From CAZXTR01 sp964643615 (GTDB taxonomy: Bacteria > Pseudomonadota > Alphaproteobacteria > CAAHEQ01 > UBA3637), in contig CAZXTR010000009.1 of NCBI GenBank assembly GCA_964643615.1, positions 1-31,568 on the forward strand: a stretch of DNA of 31,568 bases, in the 5' to 3' direction. Positions 23,615-31,252 of this stretch are shown piece by piece. The notes below the pieces were generated by a model. The model searched no databases, was not told the DNA's origin, and was given only the letters and a program-made list of their open reading frames with translations. Positions within the stretch are counted from its first letter, which is position 1. Every line of letters begins with the position of its first letter. The position numbers and the translations under genes were made by a program.

Positions 23615-24928
23615 TTACTTTCCTATACAAAATTGACTAAAGATAATGTCTAGCAACTCATCAACACAAACGCGCCCCGTTATTTTTCCTAAAGATTGGG
23701 TGGCTAAGCGCATGTCCTCAGCCCTCAATTCTAAGGCGCTTGATGTCAATGAACGCCGCAAACAAGCTAGGCATTCCCTCAACGATTCCTTATATCTTTC
23801 ATGCGTCACCATCATTGATTGCGTATCGCCCATTTCACACGTAATAAAATTCGCAATATCTTTCCACAAAACGTCCAATCCTTTGCCCGTTAATGCGCAA
23901 ATAGAATATCCTTCTAATTGTTTTTTAGACGTTAAATCATTTTTATTCCAAACAACCCAATGGTTCGGATTTTGCTCAATCGCGGATTGTGTCAAAACAT
24001 CAAGTTTCGGATAATTTTGTGCATCTACCAAAGCCAAAACCAAATCAGCGGTTTTGATTTTATCCAACGCGCGACGAATGCCTTCAGATTCGATTTCTTC
24101 AGCCGAAATACGAAGTCCTGCTGTGTCCGCAAAAGTCACGGGATATCCGCAAACATCCATCGAAACTTCGATAATATCTCGAGTCGTCCCCTCTGTATTT
24201 GATACGATTGCTACGTTTTTTTGCGCTAGTTGATTCAAAAGGCTAGACTTACCAACATTCGGAGCCCCAACAATCGCCACTACAAAGCCTTGTTTTAACC
24301 TTTTTCCCCGATTATGATCGTTTAAATGCACGTCAATTTCTAGAATAATTTTTTGCACCATTTTTGTAACTAGATTTAATTGTTCTAGAGGAATTTCTTC
24401 TTCAGGAAAATCTAAATATGCCTCTATAAAAGCTAAAGATTTCACCAATTCTTCACGCCATCCGTCATATAATTTTTGTAAAGCTCCGCCCATTTGGCGA
24501 ATCGCCCATTTCCGTTGTGCTTGCGTTTGAGCGTGAATTAAGTCCAATAAACCTTCCGCGGAAGTTAAATCCATTTTTCCATGATATACTGCACGGCGTG
24601 TGAATTCGCCTGCCTCGGCCAAACGACAATTTGGTATATCTCCTAAACAGGAGAGGATTTTTTCCAAAACCGCTCGTGAACCATGACATTGTATTTCCGC
24701 GACATCTTCACCTGTAAAGCTATATGGCGCTTTGAAATACAATACAATGGCTTGGTCAATTTTTGAACCATCTTTGTCTAAAATGTCTGAAAAATAAACA
24801 TATCTTGGTTTAACTTGCTTTAGCGCTGTCATTTTTTTCAACACTAACAGAGAGTCTTCTCCGGAAATTCGAACAACCGCTACACCAGCTTGCCCAGAAG
24901 CTGAAGAAAGTGCAAAAATCGTATCCAT
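23615..24928 (-). CDS. mnmE: tRNA modification GTPase MnmE (TrmE)
   Basis: MnmE is the GTPase and folate-binding partner of MnmG. The N-terminal tetrahydrofolate domain (to about residue 118) is followed by a helical domain and an inserted G domain. In the G domain, G1 is GAPNVGKS (221-228), G2 EGTTRD, G3 DTAG (268-271) and G4 NKND. The C-terminal CxGK motif, needed for the modification, is present as CIGK at the very end. At 437 residues it is slightly short but complete. The gene precedes mnmG and follows a small membrane gene. Confidence 0.97.
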   Translation of the reverse strand: MDTIFALSSASGQAGVAVVRISGEDSLLVLKKMTALKQVKPRYVYFSDILDKDGSKIDQAIVLYFKAPYSFTGEDVAEIQCHGSRAVLEKILSCLGDIPNCRLAEAGEFTRRAVYHGKMDLTSAEGLLDLIHAQTQAQRKWAIRQMGGALQKLYDGWREELVKSLAFIEAYLDFPEEEIPLEQLNLVTKMVQKIILEIDVHLNDHNRGKRLKQGFVVAIVGAPNVGKSSLLNQLAQKNVAIVSNTEGTTRDIIEVSMDVCGYPVTFADTAGLRISAEEIESEGIRRALDKIKTADLVLALVDAQNYPKLDVLTQSAIEQNPNHWVVWNKNDLTSKKQLEGYSICALTGKGLDVLWKDIANFITCEMGDTQSMMVTHERYKESLRECLACLRRSLTSSALELRAEDMRLATQSLGKITGRVCVDELLDIIFSQFCIGK

Positions 24929-24937
24929 AATTATCCT

Positions 24938-25177
24938 TTAAAACATCACCAATGGAGAATTTTGCGGTTTAAAAACATAATACAATATGGAAAAAACAAC
25001 CGTCATCATAATCCAATAAACAATCCTCATTTCCTTTGGCGTTTTTGAAAAAATCCATATAGTTAATAAAACAAAGCCTATAAAAATAATTTTCGCAGCC
25101 CTTGATTCAAGGAATAAAAAAATCTGCATCGCGCTAAAACCAATGCCAGAAGCCCAAAAAAACATGCCTTTGCCCAT
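24938..25177 (-). CDS. Small membrane protein of unknown function
   Basis: This 79-residue protein has two to three hydrophobic segments (about residues 5-25, 28-44 and 52-68) with a short charged loop (SKTPKEMR) between the last two. No family is recognised. GGAG lies six bases before the ATG, and the gene ends nine bases before mnmE on the same strand, so it is the first gene of the mnmE-mnmG unit, behind a good promoter. Confidence 0.65.
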   Translation of the reverse strand: MGKGMFFWASGIGFSAMQIFLFLESRAAKIIFIGFVLLTIWIFSKTPKEMRIVYWIMMTVVFSILYYVFKPQNSPLVMF

Positions 25178-25201
25178 CCTCTACTCCTTTAAAACCAACG
25201 C

Positions 25202-25230
25202 ATTGTAATGCATTTTTCTTTAAAAATCAA
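25202..25230 (-). promoter_or_regulatory. Promoter of the small membrane gene-mnmE-mnmG unit
   Basis: Minus strand TTGATT (25230-25225) and TACAAT (25207-25202) with a 17-base spacer. Transcription would start near 25195. The -10 box sits within a near-palindrome (GCATT, two bases, AATGC). It overlaps the end of the orphan reading frame described next. Confidence 0.6.
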
Positions 25231-25411
25231 ATATTTCTTTATTGCCTAATCCAGAAAACAAGCGTCTTCCATAGCTTAGGTAAACCAAAGCAAAGGTATC
25301 ATCGGCTGTTTCATATTCAATTCTTACTTTGTTATAGAACTTGTCTTTAAAAAGATAAGCAAGCTTTTTAGAAAATAGACAAACTAGTTCATTTGCGCAG
25401 GAAATGATTCG
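25220..25411 (-). pseudogene. Orphan reading frame without a start codon
   Basis: A 63-codon open frame on the minus strand with no ATG, GTG or TTG before most of its length. It reads like a real C-terminal domain: ELVCLFSKKLAYLFKDKFYN, then VRIEYETADDTFALVYLSYG, then RRLFSGLGNKEIFDF. It overlaps the last 28 bases of the gene at 25384 in another frame. It may be the lost tail of that gene after a frameshift, or a fragment of something else. No family was recognised. Confidence 0.45.
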
Positions 25412-25617
25412 TCAGAAAAGTTGAGCATCATTTCATATAATTCTTGCACAACATCTTCTGACAATCCCGAAACTTGCGCCCCCGCCTTTACCATTGCCAA
25501 TGTCGGGACAACAGGAACTATTTTCAAACCTTCTTCTTGTAAAGATCCCAACATTTCTAATGAATCCAATAATTCATCAGAAATGTCTTCTTGTGCTTTT
25601 TTTATTTTTTTAATCAT
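25384..25617 (-). CDS. Hypothetical 77-residue protein
   Basis: The family is not recognised. The protein starts with a Lys-rich helix (MIKKIKKAQEDISDELLD) and continues with a helix-rich acidic body (LSEDVVQELYEMMLNFSDES). There is no membrane segment. The ribosome site is weak (AAAGA seven bases upstream). It lies downstream of the broken Xre regulator and its detached tail, and an orphan frame overlaps its end, so it may be part of the same decaying locus. Confidence 0.45.
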   Translation of the reverse strand: MIKKIKKAQEDISDELLDSLEMLGSLQEEGLKIVPVVPTLAMVKAGAQVSGLSEDVVQELYEMMLNFSDESFPAQMN

Positions 25618-25633
25618 TTTTTATCTTTATTTT

Positions 25634-25789
25634 TTATTCATTATAACCCGAAATAGATTTCATCAAATCTAAAAATTTTTTAGCAATACTCCGATCAATA
25701 ATACGATAATAAGCGCGCACCAATTCTAAAGTTTCTCGACGATTCATTGAATCTAATTCAACTGTGGGGAAATCTTCTTTTAAGTCCAT
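25634..25789 (-). pseudogene. Detached C-terminal segment of an Xre-type regulator
   Basis: The 51-codon frame reads MDLKEDFPTVELDSMNRRET, then LELVRAYYRIIDRSIAKKFL. The pattern Arg-Glu-x-Leu-Glu-Leu-Val-Arg-Ala-x-x-x-Ile-x-Asp is the typical C-terminal region of alphaproteobacterial Xre-family regulators whose HTH remnant lies directly upstream, in another frame. GAGGAAAA precedes the ATG, so it could still be translated on its own, but as a separated tail it lacks DNA binding. Confidence 0.55.
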
Positions 25790-25815
25790 TTTTCCTCGAT
25801 TAATATGACGCGGAC

Positions 25816-26056
25816 TTAAGATTCGATTTCGTCGTTAATCCCTTCATAAAAAAACGATATAGGCGTTTTTAATGCTTGGCTTAAATCCCATAAACGACTG
25901 GCTCCAATTCGGTTTAAACCTCTTTCATATTTTTAAACTTATTGAAAAACAAGACCCAATTCTTCCCCCAACTTTTCTTAGCTCATTACCAACATAGACA
26001 TCAACAGGATTAAGTTCTCCATTTATTCTGCTCCGTGCTGATTTTTTGTTTTGCAT
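25816..26056 (-). pseudogene. Broken Xre-family helix-turn-helix regulator
   Basis: The gene starts well (AGGAG, then MQNKKSARSRINGELNPVDV and VYVGNELRK), the usual opening of alphaproteobacterial Xre regulators, but stops at 25925. A one-base shift restores LGEELGL. About a dozen codons of the helix-turn-helix then appear deleted, and the frame continues FQ-stop-V-stop-KYERGLNRIGASRLWDLSQAL, where relatives have FQQVQKYERG. Both stops are TAA where CAA (Gln) is expected. It ends TPISFFYEGINDEIES before a stop at 25818. The family and the damage are seen directly; the size of the deletion is inferred. Confidence 0.85.
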
Positions 26057-26076
26057 CAGTCTCCTTTTGTTTCCGA

Positions 26077-26088
26077 ACTGATATCAGT
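26077..26088. promoter_or_regulatory. Palindromic operator candidate
   Basis: ACTGATATCAGT is a perfect 12-bp palindrome. It overlaps the -10 box of the Xre gene's promoter and lies about 20 bases before its ATG, where an autoregulator would bind. Confidence 0.5.
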
Positions 26089-26114
26089 AGAATATAAAAA
26101 GAAACCCCTGTCAA
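26086..26114 (-). promoter_or_regulatory. Promoter of the broken Xre regulator
   Basis: Minus strand consensus TTGACA (26114-26109) and TCTACT (26091-26086) with a 17-base spacer. The leader is about 20-25 bases. The palindrome at 26077-26088 covers its -10 end and transcription start. Confidence 0.55.
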
Positions 26115-26296
26115 CTATAAATTGATTCGATTATAATGTTTTCTTGTTTAATTTTAAATAAAAAAGAACAAGATATATTGTCTTAATCTTCTCTTAAAAA
26201 AGACTTATCACAAAAACATATATACTAAAACTCATGTATATGAATCTACTAACGATTATTCATCAAATAAAAACACCTACCATCGTTGTGTTTTTA

Positions 26297-27772
26297 TTAC
26301 TCTTGCTTTCGGCTTAATAAAAAAACTAAAAAAAGCGACATCAAAGCCAAAATTAAAGGCACAAGCACCCCAAATTGGGCATAAATTGTCGGAGGCAAAT
26401 CCCTCGGTAATGGGCTGTCCAACGTGCCTTGTTTGTTCAATGGAATAAACCGTTGAATGCGGCCATAAGGATCGATCACCGCACTTATTCCGGTACTGGC
26501 AACACGCACTACGGGCAAGCCCTCTTCCACTGCACGCATTTGTGCCATACTCAAATGTTGATATGGACCCGCGCTGTTCCCATACCACCCATCATTCACA
26601 AGATTAATTAGCCATTTTGGACGATTGTTTTTGTCTACCACTTGTCCTGAAAAAATCGTTTCATAGCAAATCAAAATACCCGCTTTTGGCGCAGACGGGA
26701 TATTCACGGTTTTAACGCGATGCCCCGCCACAAAATCTATAGGCAACGCTACTAACTTCGATAACGGCAATATGGAACGCAAAGGAACATACTCACCAAA
26801 GGGAACTAAATGTGTTTTATCATAAAAATCAACGATTTGCCCAACATCATTCAATACTAACGCGCTATTAGCAAAATCGCCTGACTTTGTTTGACGCAAC
26901 GAACCTGTGATTAAAACTTCTTCTTGATGTAATGCCGATATTGTTTCAGATAATGCCTTGTCATCCGTATTCAAAACAAATGGCGTAGCGGATTCTGGCC
27001 ACAAAACATGTGTTACTTTTTCATATCCACTTTGACGGCTGAGGCGAAGATAGGTATTAAAGTTATTTTGAGCCTTTGTCGAATCCCATTTCAAAGTTTG
27101 TGGAATATTACCTTGCACTAAACGAAGCGTCACTCCCCAACTTGTTTGTGGTTGCGCATTCATTAAATGATACCATCCCAATGTGTACACTGTAGCTAAA
27201 GACAAGGCTAAACAGAAAAATATTTTTGTGTTTTTTTCAACCACAAAAGCAAAACTACAAAACCACAATATGCTTAATCCCGACAAACCATAAACACCCA
27301 TAACACTAGCGGTTTGTAATACAGGCTGGCATGCTGTCCAAACATTGCCCAACAAATTCCACGGGAATCCCGTTAATAACCATGAACGGCCCCATTCAAG
27401 TATCACAAAAGCACCCGACCAAAAAAGCAACCTTGGGAAACCTTGACGTGTCCGCCAACAAACAAGCGTCGATACGCCGTAAAACGATCCAAATAACAAA
27501 CCAAAAGTCAATGGTACAACCGGCACGAACATTCCAAATTGTTCTGCATCAATTAACAATGCATTTTTTAACCAAAACAAAGACGTTGCCCCTAAGCCAA
27601 AGCCAAAGAAACCGCCTACCCAAAAAAATTGCTTTTTCGTTTCGCATTGATTTAAAAACCAAAACAATACACTAAATGTAAAAAATAAAACAAAAATATG
27701 AGAATAAGGTTGAAATCCCAAAGTCGAAAGACCTCCCATTATTCCCAACAAAATATAATATCTTTTAGGCAT
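26297..27772 (-). CDS. lnt: Apolipoprotein N-acyltransferase Lnt
   Basis: Lnt adds the third acyl chain to the N-terminal Cys of lipoproteins in the inner membrane. The N-terminal half has about seven hydrophobic helices (residues 1-200), with the family pair WGRSWLLTGFPWNLLG. The periplasmic nitrilase-like domain follows, with the catalytic Glu in WPESATPF, Lys in YDKTHLVPFGEYVP and Cys in ILICYE. VNDGWYGNSAGPYQHL and a last membrane helix complete it. The 491 residues are within the normal range. It starts 14 bases after the HIT gene and is probably co-transcribed with it. Confidence 0.95.
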   Translation of the reverse strand: MPKRYYILLGIMGGLSTLGFQPYSHIFVLFFTFSVLFWFLNQCETKKQFFWVGGFFGFGLGATSLFWLKNALLIDAEQFGMFVPVVPLTFGLLFGSFYGVSTLVCWRTRQGFPRLLFWSGAFVILEWGRSWLLTGFPWNLLGNVWTACQPVLQTASVMGVYGLSGLSILWFCSFAFVVEKNTKIFFCLALSLATVYTLGWYHLMNAQPQTSWGVTLRLVQGNIPQTLKWDSTKAQNNFNTYLRLSRQSGYEKVTHVLWPESATPFVLNTDDKALSETISALHQEEVLITGSLRQTKSGDFANSALVLNDVGQIVDFYDKTHLVPFGEYVPLRSILPLSKLVALPIDFVAGHRVKTVNIPSAPKAGILICYETIFSGQVVDKNNRPKWLINLVNDGWYGNSAGPYQHLSMAQMRAVEEGLPVVRVASTGISAVIDPYGRIQRFIPLNKQGTLDSPLPRDLPPTIYAQFGVLVPLILALMSLFLVFLLSRKQE

Positions 27773-27786
27773 TTTACGACTTTCTT

Positions 27787-28137
27787 TTAATGGTGTGATG
27801 TTTTTTGATCAGATAAAATGTGAAAATGTAGATGTGGCACTTCTTGTCCCGCACCTGCCCCCACATTCACTACTATTCTGTACCCACCATCAATTAAGCC
27901 TAAAAAATCAGCAACTTTTTTGACATCTGTCAAAATGTTCACAATTTCATCTTGCGTAGCCCTTGTAATAAAATCATTATAATCTGTATATGCCTTTTTT
28001 GGCACGACCAATACATGTGTTACCGCCCTAGGGTGAATATCGTAAAAAGCCACTACATACGTATCTTCATAAATGAAAAAAGATGGAATTTCATGACGCA
28101 AAATTTTTGCAAAAATGTTATTATTATCGTATGCCAT
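27787..28137 (-). CDS. HIT-family nucleotide-binding protein (HinT-like)
   Basis: HIT proteins hydrolyse purine nucleoside phosphoramidates and related nucleotide conjugates. The catalytic triad His-x-His-x-His is PHLHFHIL near residue 104. The N-terminal NIFAKILRHEIPSFFIYED and the middle HPRAVTHVLVVPKKAY are typical of the HinT branch. The open frame extends 13 codons upstream, but the chosen start (MAYDNNN) has GGAG six bases before it and gives 116 residues. It is divergent from ndk and followed by lnt. Confidence 0.93.
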   Translation of the reverse strand: MAYDNNNIFAKILRHEIPSFFIYEDTYVVAFYDIHPRAVTHVLVVPKKAYTDYNDFITRATQDEIVNILTDVKKVADFLGLIDGGYRIVVNVGAGAGQEVPHLHFHILSDQKTSHH

Positions 28138-28156
28138 TTTTATCTCCTTTATTTTC

Positions 28157-28184
28157 TTTATAACGTTTTTTTTCAAAAAGACAA
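28157..28184 (-). promoter_or_regulatory. HIT-lnt promoter
   Basis: Minus strand TTGTCT (28184-28179) and TATAAA (28162-28157) with a 16-base spacer, 20 bases before the HIT start. Divergent from the ndk promoter. Confidence 0.45.
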
Positions 28185-28195
28185 AGCCTTTTGTA

Positions 28196-28225
28196 TTGCA
28201 AGATACATTTAAAAAATGTTATAAG
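28196..28225 (+). promoter_or_regulatory. ndk promoter
   Basis: TTGCAA (28196-28201) and TATAAG (28220-28225) with an 18-base spacer. Transcription would start near 28232, about 25 bases before ndk. AAAGGA precedes the ndk start. Confidence 0.5.
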
Positions 28226-28256
28226 TGAAAAGTATTTATGATAAAGGAAAAATAAA

Positions 28257-28679
28257 ATGTCAATAGAACGTACTTTTTCGATTTTAAAACCCGATGCAAC
28301 GCGTCGGAACTTAACCGGAGCTATTAACGCAAAAATCGAAGCGAGCGGTCTTCGCATTGTTGCACAAAAACGCATCCAGATGTCTCGCGCACACGCTGAA
28401 CATTTTTATGCTGTCCACAAAGGGAAACCTTTCTTTGATGGTTTGGTGGATTGTATGACGTCAGCACCAGTGATAGTGCAAATTCTGGAAGGCGAAAATG
28501 CGATTGCTCGGTATCGTAAAATCATGGGTGCAACAAACCCTCGGAATGCTGAAATGGGAACTATTCGTGCCGAATTCGGTTTAGAATTGCCAGAAAACAG
28601 CGTCCATGGGTCGGATAGTGCAGAAAATGCAAATACAGAAATGGCTTATTTTTTTAGCGGAACGGAAATTGTAGGGTAA
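28257..28679 (+). CDS. ndk: Nucleoside diphosphate kinase
   Basis: Ndk moves a phosphate from ATP to other nucleoside diphosphates through a phospho-His. The 140 residues carry the active-site motif NSVHGSDS with His117 as in E. coli numbering. The opening ERTFSILKPDA, the loop GKPFFDGLV and GATNPRNAEMGTIRAEFG are all typical. AAAGGA precedes the start. The stop is one base before the DUF2066 gene. Confidence 0.97.
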   Translation: MSIERTFSILKPDATRRNLTGAINAKIEASGLRIVAQKRIQMSRAHAEHFYAVHKGKPFFDGLVDCMTSAPVIVQILEGENAIARYRKIMGATNPRNAEMGTIRAEFGLELPENSVHGSDSAENANTEMAYFFSGTEIVG

Positions 28680-28680
28680 G

Positions 28681-30207
28681 ATGAAAAAGTTTTTATTCTT
28701 GTGTCTTTTTTATGGGTGGAGTGTATTTGCATTTGCTGATATGTTTTTAATTCAAAATGTGGCTGTTGACGTTACAGATGAGAATGCGACAATCGCTCGA
28801 GAAAAAGCCGTCTCGGAAGCACAAGAAAGAGCTTTTTATTTATTGCTTAACCGATTAACTTTGCCAGAACATGTGGAATCTTTGCCCGTTTTAACGCCAG
28901 AAGATATATTGAATTTAGTCCAAAATTATTCTGTATCCAACGAAAAAACATCTTCTGTACGTTATATAGCCAACGTCAACGTTCAATTCAACCCAGAAAT
29001 GATTCAGACTTTTTTCCAAGAATATCATATACCTTATTTGACGACTTCGGCCGAAAAGCATTTGATTCTCCCTGTTTTTATGCAAGATAAAAATACATCC
29101 CCTTTGTTATGGCAAGAAAACAATCCTTGGTTAAACGTTTGGCGAAAAAGCAAGATCGATAACAAAATTGTTCCTATCGTTATTCCTTTTGGTGATTTAA
29201 CGGATATGGCTTTGTTGAAAGAGGAAGACTTAACTCGCTCAGACGTAGACACTACACCTTTGTTAAAACGCTATCAAGTCGACGCTGTGTTAGTCTTAAA
29301 AGTCGTCGCCGACCTAGAATTATCTCAGATTCAAATATCTGTTTATCCTTTAGGAAATCAAGAAAATATATTTAAGCATTTTACGTTGACCTTGCCTTTA
29401 AATGATACTCTAGACAATGTATTGGACCAAGCACGACAACAAACAATGCAAGAATTAGAAATGAATTGGCGCAAAGAAAACGTTGCTCGTTTTGACAATC
29501 CAACATCTTTAGTGTCGGTTGTGCCTTTAAATAATTTAGCCGATTGGGTGCGTATTCGGGAAATCCTGAATCAAAATAAATTGATTAAAAATTATGTTGT
29601 GAAAGCGGTGCGTAAAGACCAAGCGCAAATTGAAATTTTTTTTGCGGGCGCGTTGGGAAATTTCTTTTCCTCTCTAAAGAAAGACGGATTGTTTTTATCA
29701 CCATCCAAAGGAGATTTATGGAGCTTAAGAGAATTGGATACCGTGCCCCTTTCAGAACTTGAATCTTTCGTTTTGCCAACATCAGATAAAGGATTAAAGT
29801 TAAACGAGTTTCCTATGTTAGAAAAAGCAGATACGAAGCAACCAGAAACAGATTCTATTAAGATAAAACAAGATGCAGACACTCCTGTTGGGGCCTCTGT
29901 TGACATTAAACAAGAGGGGATTAAAGACTACGAAAGTGATTCGCCTATTCATTCGGGGACAAGATCAACATTACAGTCTTCCGAAGAGCAGCCCGAAACC
30001 AACCATTTGTTTGAAACGACTTTTGATGATGATTTTATCCCTGTTACAGAAAAACAAACTGATATTTTTTCGCCAGAAACCAAGCCCGCGGAAAATGAAA
30101 TTACACCGTCGGGCTTCGATATTGAAAACACACATGGCACCATTTCGGATTTCGGTGTAGACAACATTATTTCCCAACCTACAATACAGGAGGAATATCA
30201 TGAATAA
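28681..30207 (+). CDS. DUF2066 domain protein with a long acidic C-terminal tail
   Basis: A signal peptide (MKKFLFLCLFYGWSVFAFA, cleavage after about residue 19) is followed by the DUF2066 domain: AVSEAQERAFYLLLNRLTLP near residue 48 and VRYIANVNVQFNPEMI near 97. DUF2066 proteins are exported, of unknown function, and in alphaproteobacteria often sit next to perM and hdaA as here. From about residue 375 the protein turns into a hydrophilic, acidic, low-complexity tail of about 130 residues (EEQPETNHLFETTFDDDF) of unclear use. The start is one base after the ndk stop; the end overlaps perM by 8 bases. Confidence 0.8.
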   Translation: MKKFLFLCLFYGWSVFAFADMFLIQNVAVDVTDENATIAREKAVSEAQERAFYLLLNRLTLPEHVESLPVLTPEDILNLVQNYSVSNEKTSSVRYIANVNVQFNPEMIQTFFQEYHIPYLTTSAEKHLILPVFMQDKNTSPLLWQENNPWLNVWRKSKIDNKIVPIVIPFGDLTDMALLKEEDLTRSDVDTTPLLKRYQVDAVLVLKVVADLELSQIQISVYPLGNQENIFKHFTLTLPLNDTLDNVLDQARQQTMQELEMNWRKENVARFDNPTSLVSVVPLNNLADWVRIREILNQNKLIKNYVVKAVRKDQAQIEIFFAGALGNFFSSLKKDGLFLSPSKGDLWSLRELDTVPLSELESFVLPTSDKGLKLNEFPMLEKADTKQPETDSIKIKQDADTPVGASVDIKQEGIKDYESDSPIHSGTRSTLQSSEEQPETNHLFETTFDDDFIPVTEKQTDIFSPETKPAENEITPSGFDIENTHGTISDFGVDNIISQPTIQEEYHE

Positions 30208-31252
30208 AAAATTTGTCTTTTGGTTTATTTTTACGTGTCTCTTTGGAGGCCTTATTTATGCACTACGGGGTATTTTGTTGCCCTTTATACTTGGATTTAT
30301 TTTAGCGTATATTCTAAACCCATTAACGATTCGATTAGAAAAAAAAGTGTGCTCGCGTTCGGTAGCCTCTGGCAGTATTGTCGTTGGGTTAATCATCACT
30401 ATTTTATCATCTTTGTTAATTATTTTCCCGATATTACAATCTCAAATTATCGGCTTTATACAAAAAGTTCCGTCTTATGTTTCGACGTTGTGGAATAAAA
30501 TTTTGCCGTTTTTAGACATGGCTAAGGGCTATACTTCACCCGAACAAATGGACGTTTTCAAAGAAACTATTTCCAGTCAAGCATTCTCCTTCTTCAATAA
30601 AATTGGTGTCGTTCTGTTAGATTTGTTCGGGGAAAGCATGGTCTTATTTAATATCGTCAGCTTTATTTTAATTACGCCTATCATTACATTTTATTTGTTA
30701 AATGATTGGCCTACAATTGTGAAAAAGATCAAAGGCTTTATTCCTCAACACAAAATAAATATTGTCCAAGACCATTTAACACAAATAGATATTATTTTAT
30801 CCGCTTTTATTCGCGGACAAGTAATAGTTTGTTTGTTTTTGGCTTTGTTTTATGGCCTTGGGCTAACAGTTATTGGTTTGGATTTAGGATTTAGTGTTGG
30901 CTTTATCGCTGGGATTTTATCGTTTATCCCCTATATAGGATCCATCACAGGTTTTATATTGAGTTTGTTATTAGCCTTTAATCAATCCGCTGGTTGGAGT
31001 TTGTTTGTTGGAGTTTTATTGGTTTTCGGGATTGGCCAGTTTATCGAAGGATATATTTTGACACCCAAGTTGGTAGGTGACAAAGTAGGGCTTCATCCTG
31101 CTTGGGTTATTTTTGCGTTGTTTGCGGGCGGTTATCTTTTTGGCTTTTTGGGTGTTTTATTAGCCGTTCCCGTTTCGGCAGTATTCGGTGTTTTATTGCG
31201 CTCAGGATTGCAATGGTATAAAAAAAGCACTTTTTATAAAGGTCATTCATGA
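30200..31252 (+). CDS. perM: AI-2E family (PerM-like) permease
   Basis: The 350 residues form about eight membrane helices with a large hydrophilic segment near the middle, the layout of PerM/AI-2E family transporters. Helices at about 5-45, 55-82, 140-170 and 205-335 are visible. GFILAYILNPLTIRLEKK near residue 32, SFIPYIGSITGFILSLLLAF in the second half and GYILTPKLVGDKVGLHPAWV are family marks. Substrate is not known. AGGAGG precedes the start inside the DUF2066 end, and the stop overlaps the hdaA start (ATGA). Confidence 0.92.
   Translation: MNKKFVFWFIFTCLFGGLIYALRGILLPFILGFILAYILNPLTIRLEKKVCSRSVASGSIVVGLIITILSSLLIIFPILQSQIIGFIQKVPSYVSTLWNKILPFLDMAKGYTSPEQMDVFKETISSQAFSFFNKIGVVLLDLFGESMVLFNIVSFILITPIITFYLLNDWPTIVKKIKGFIPQHKINIVQDHLTQIDIILSAFIRGQVIVCLFLALFYGLGLTVIGLDLGFSVGFIAGILSFIPYIGSITGFILSLLLAFNQSAGWSLFVGVLLVFGIGQFIEGYILTPKLVGDKVGLHPAWVIFALFAGGYLFGFLGVLLAVPVSAVFGVLLRSGLQWYKKSTFYKGHS

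Noticed and set aside
26277..26588. Minus-strand 103-codon frame
   Set aside because: Another phase within the 3' end of lnt, which is unambiguous.
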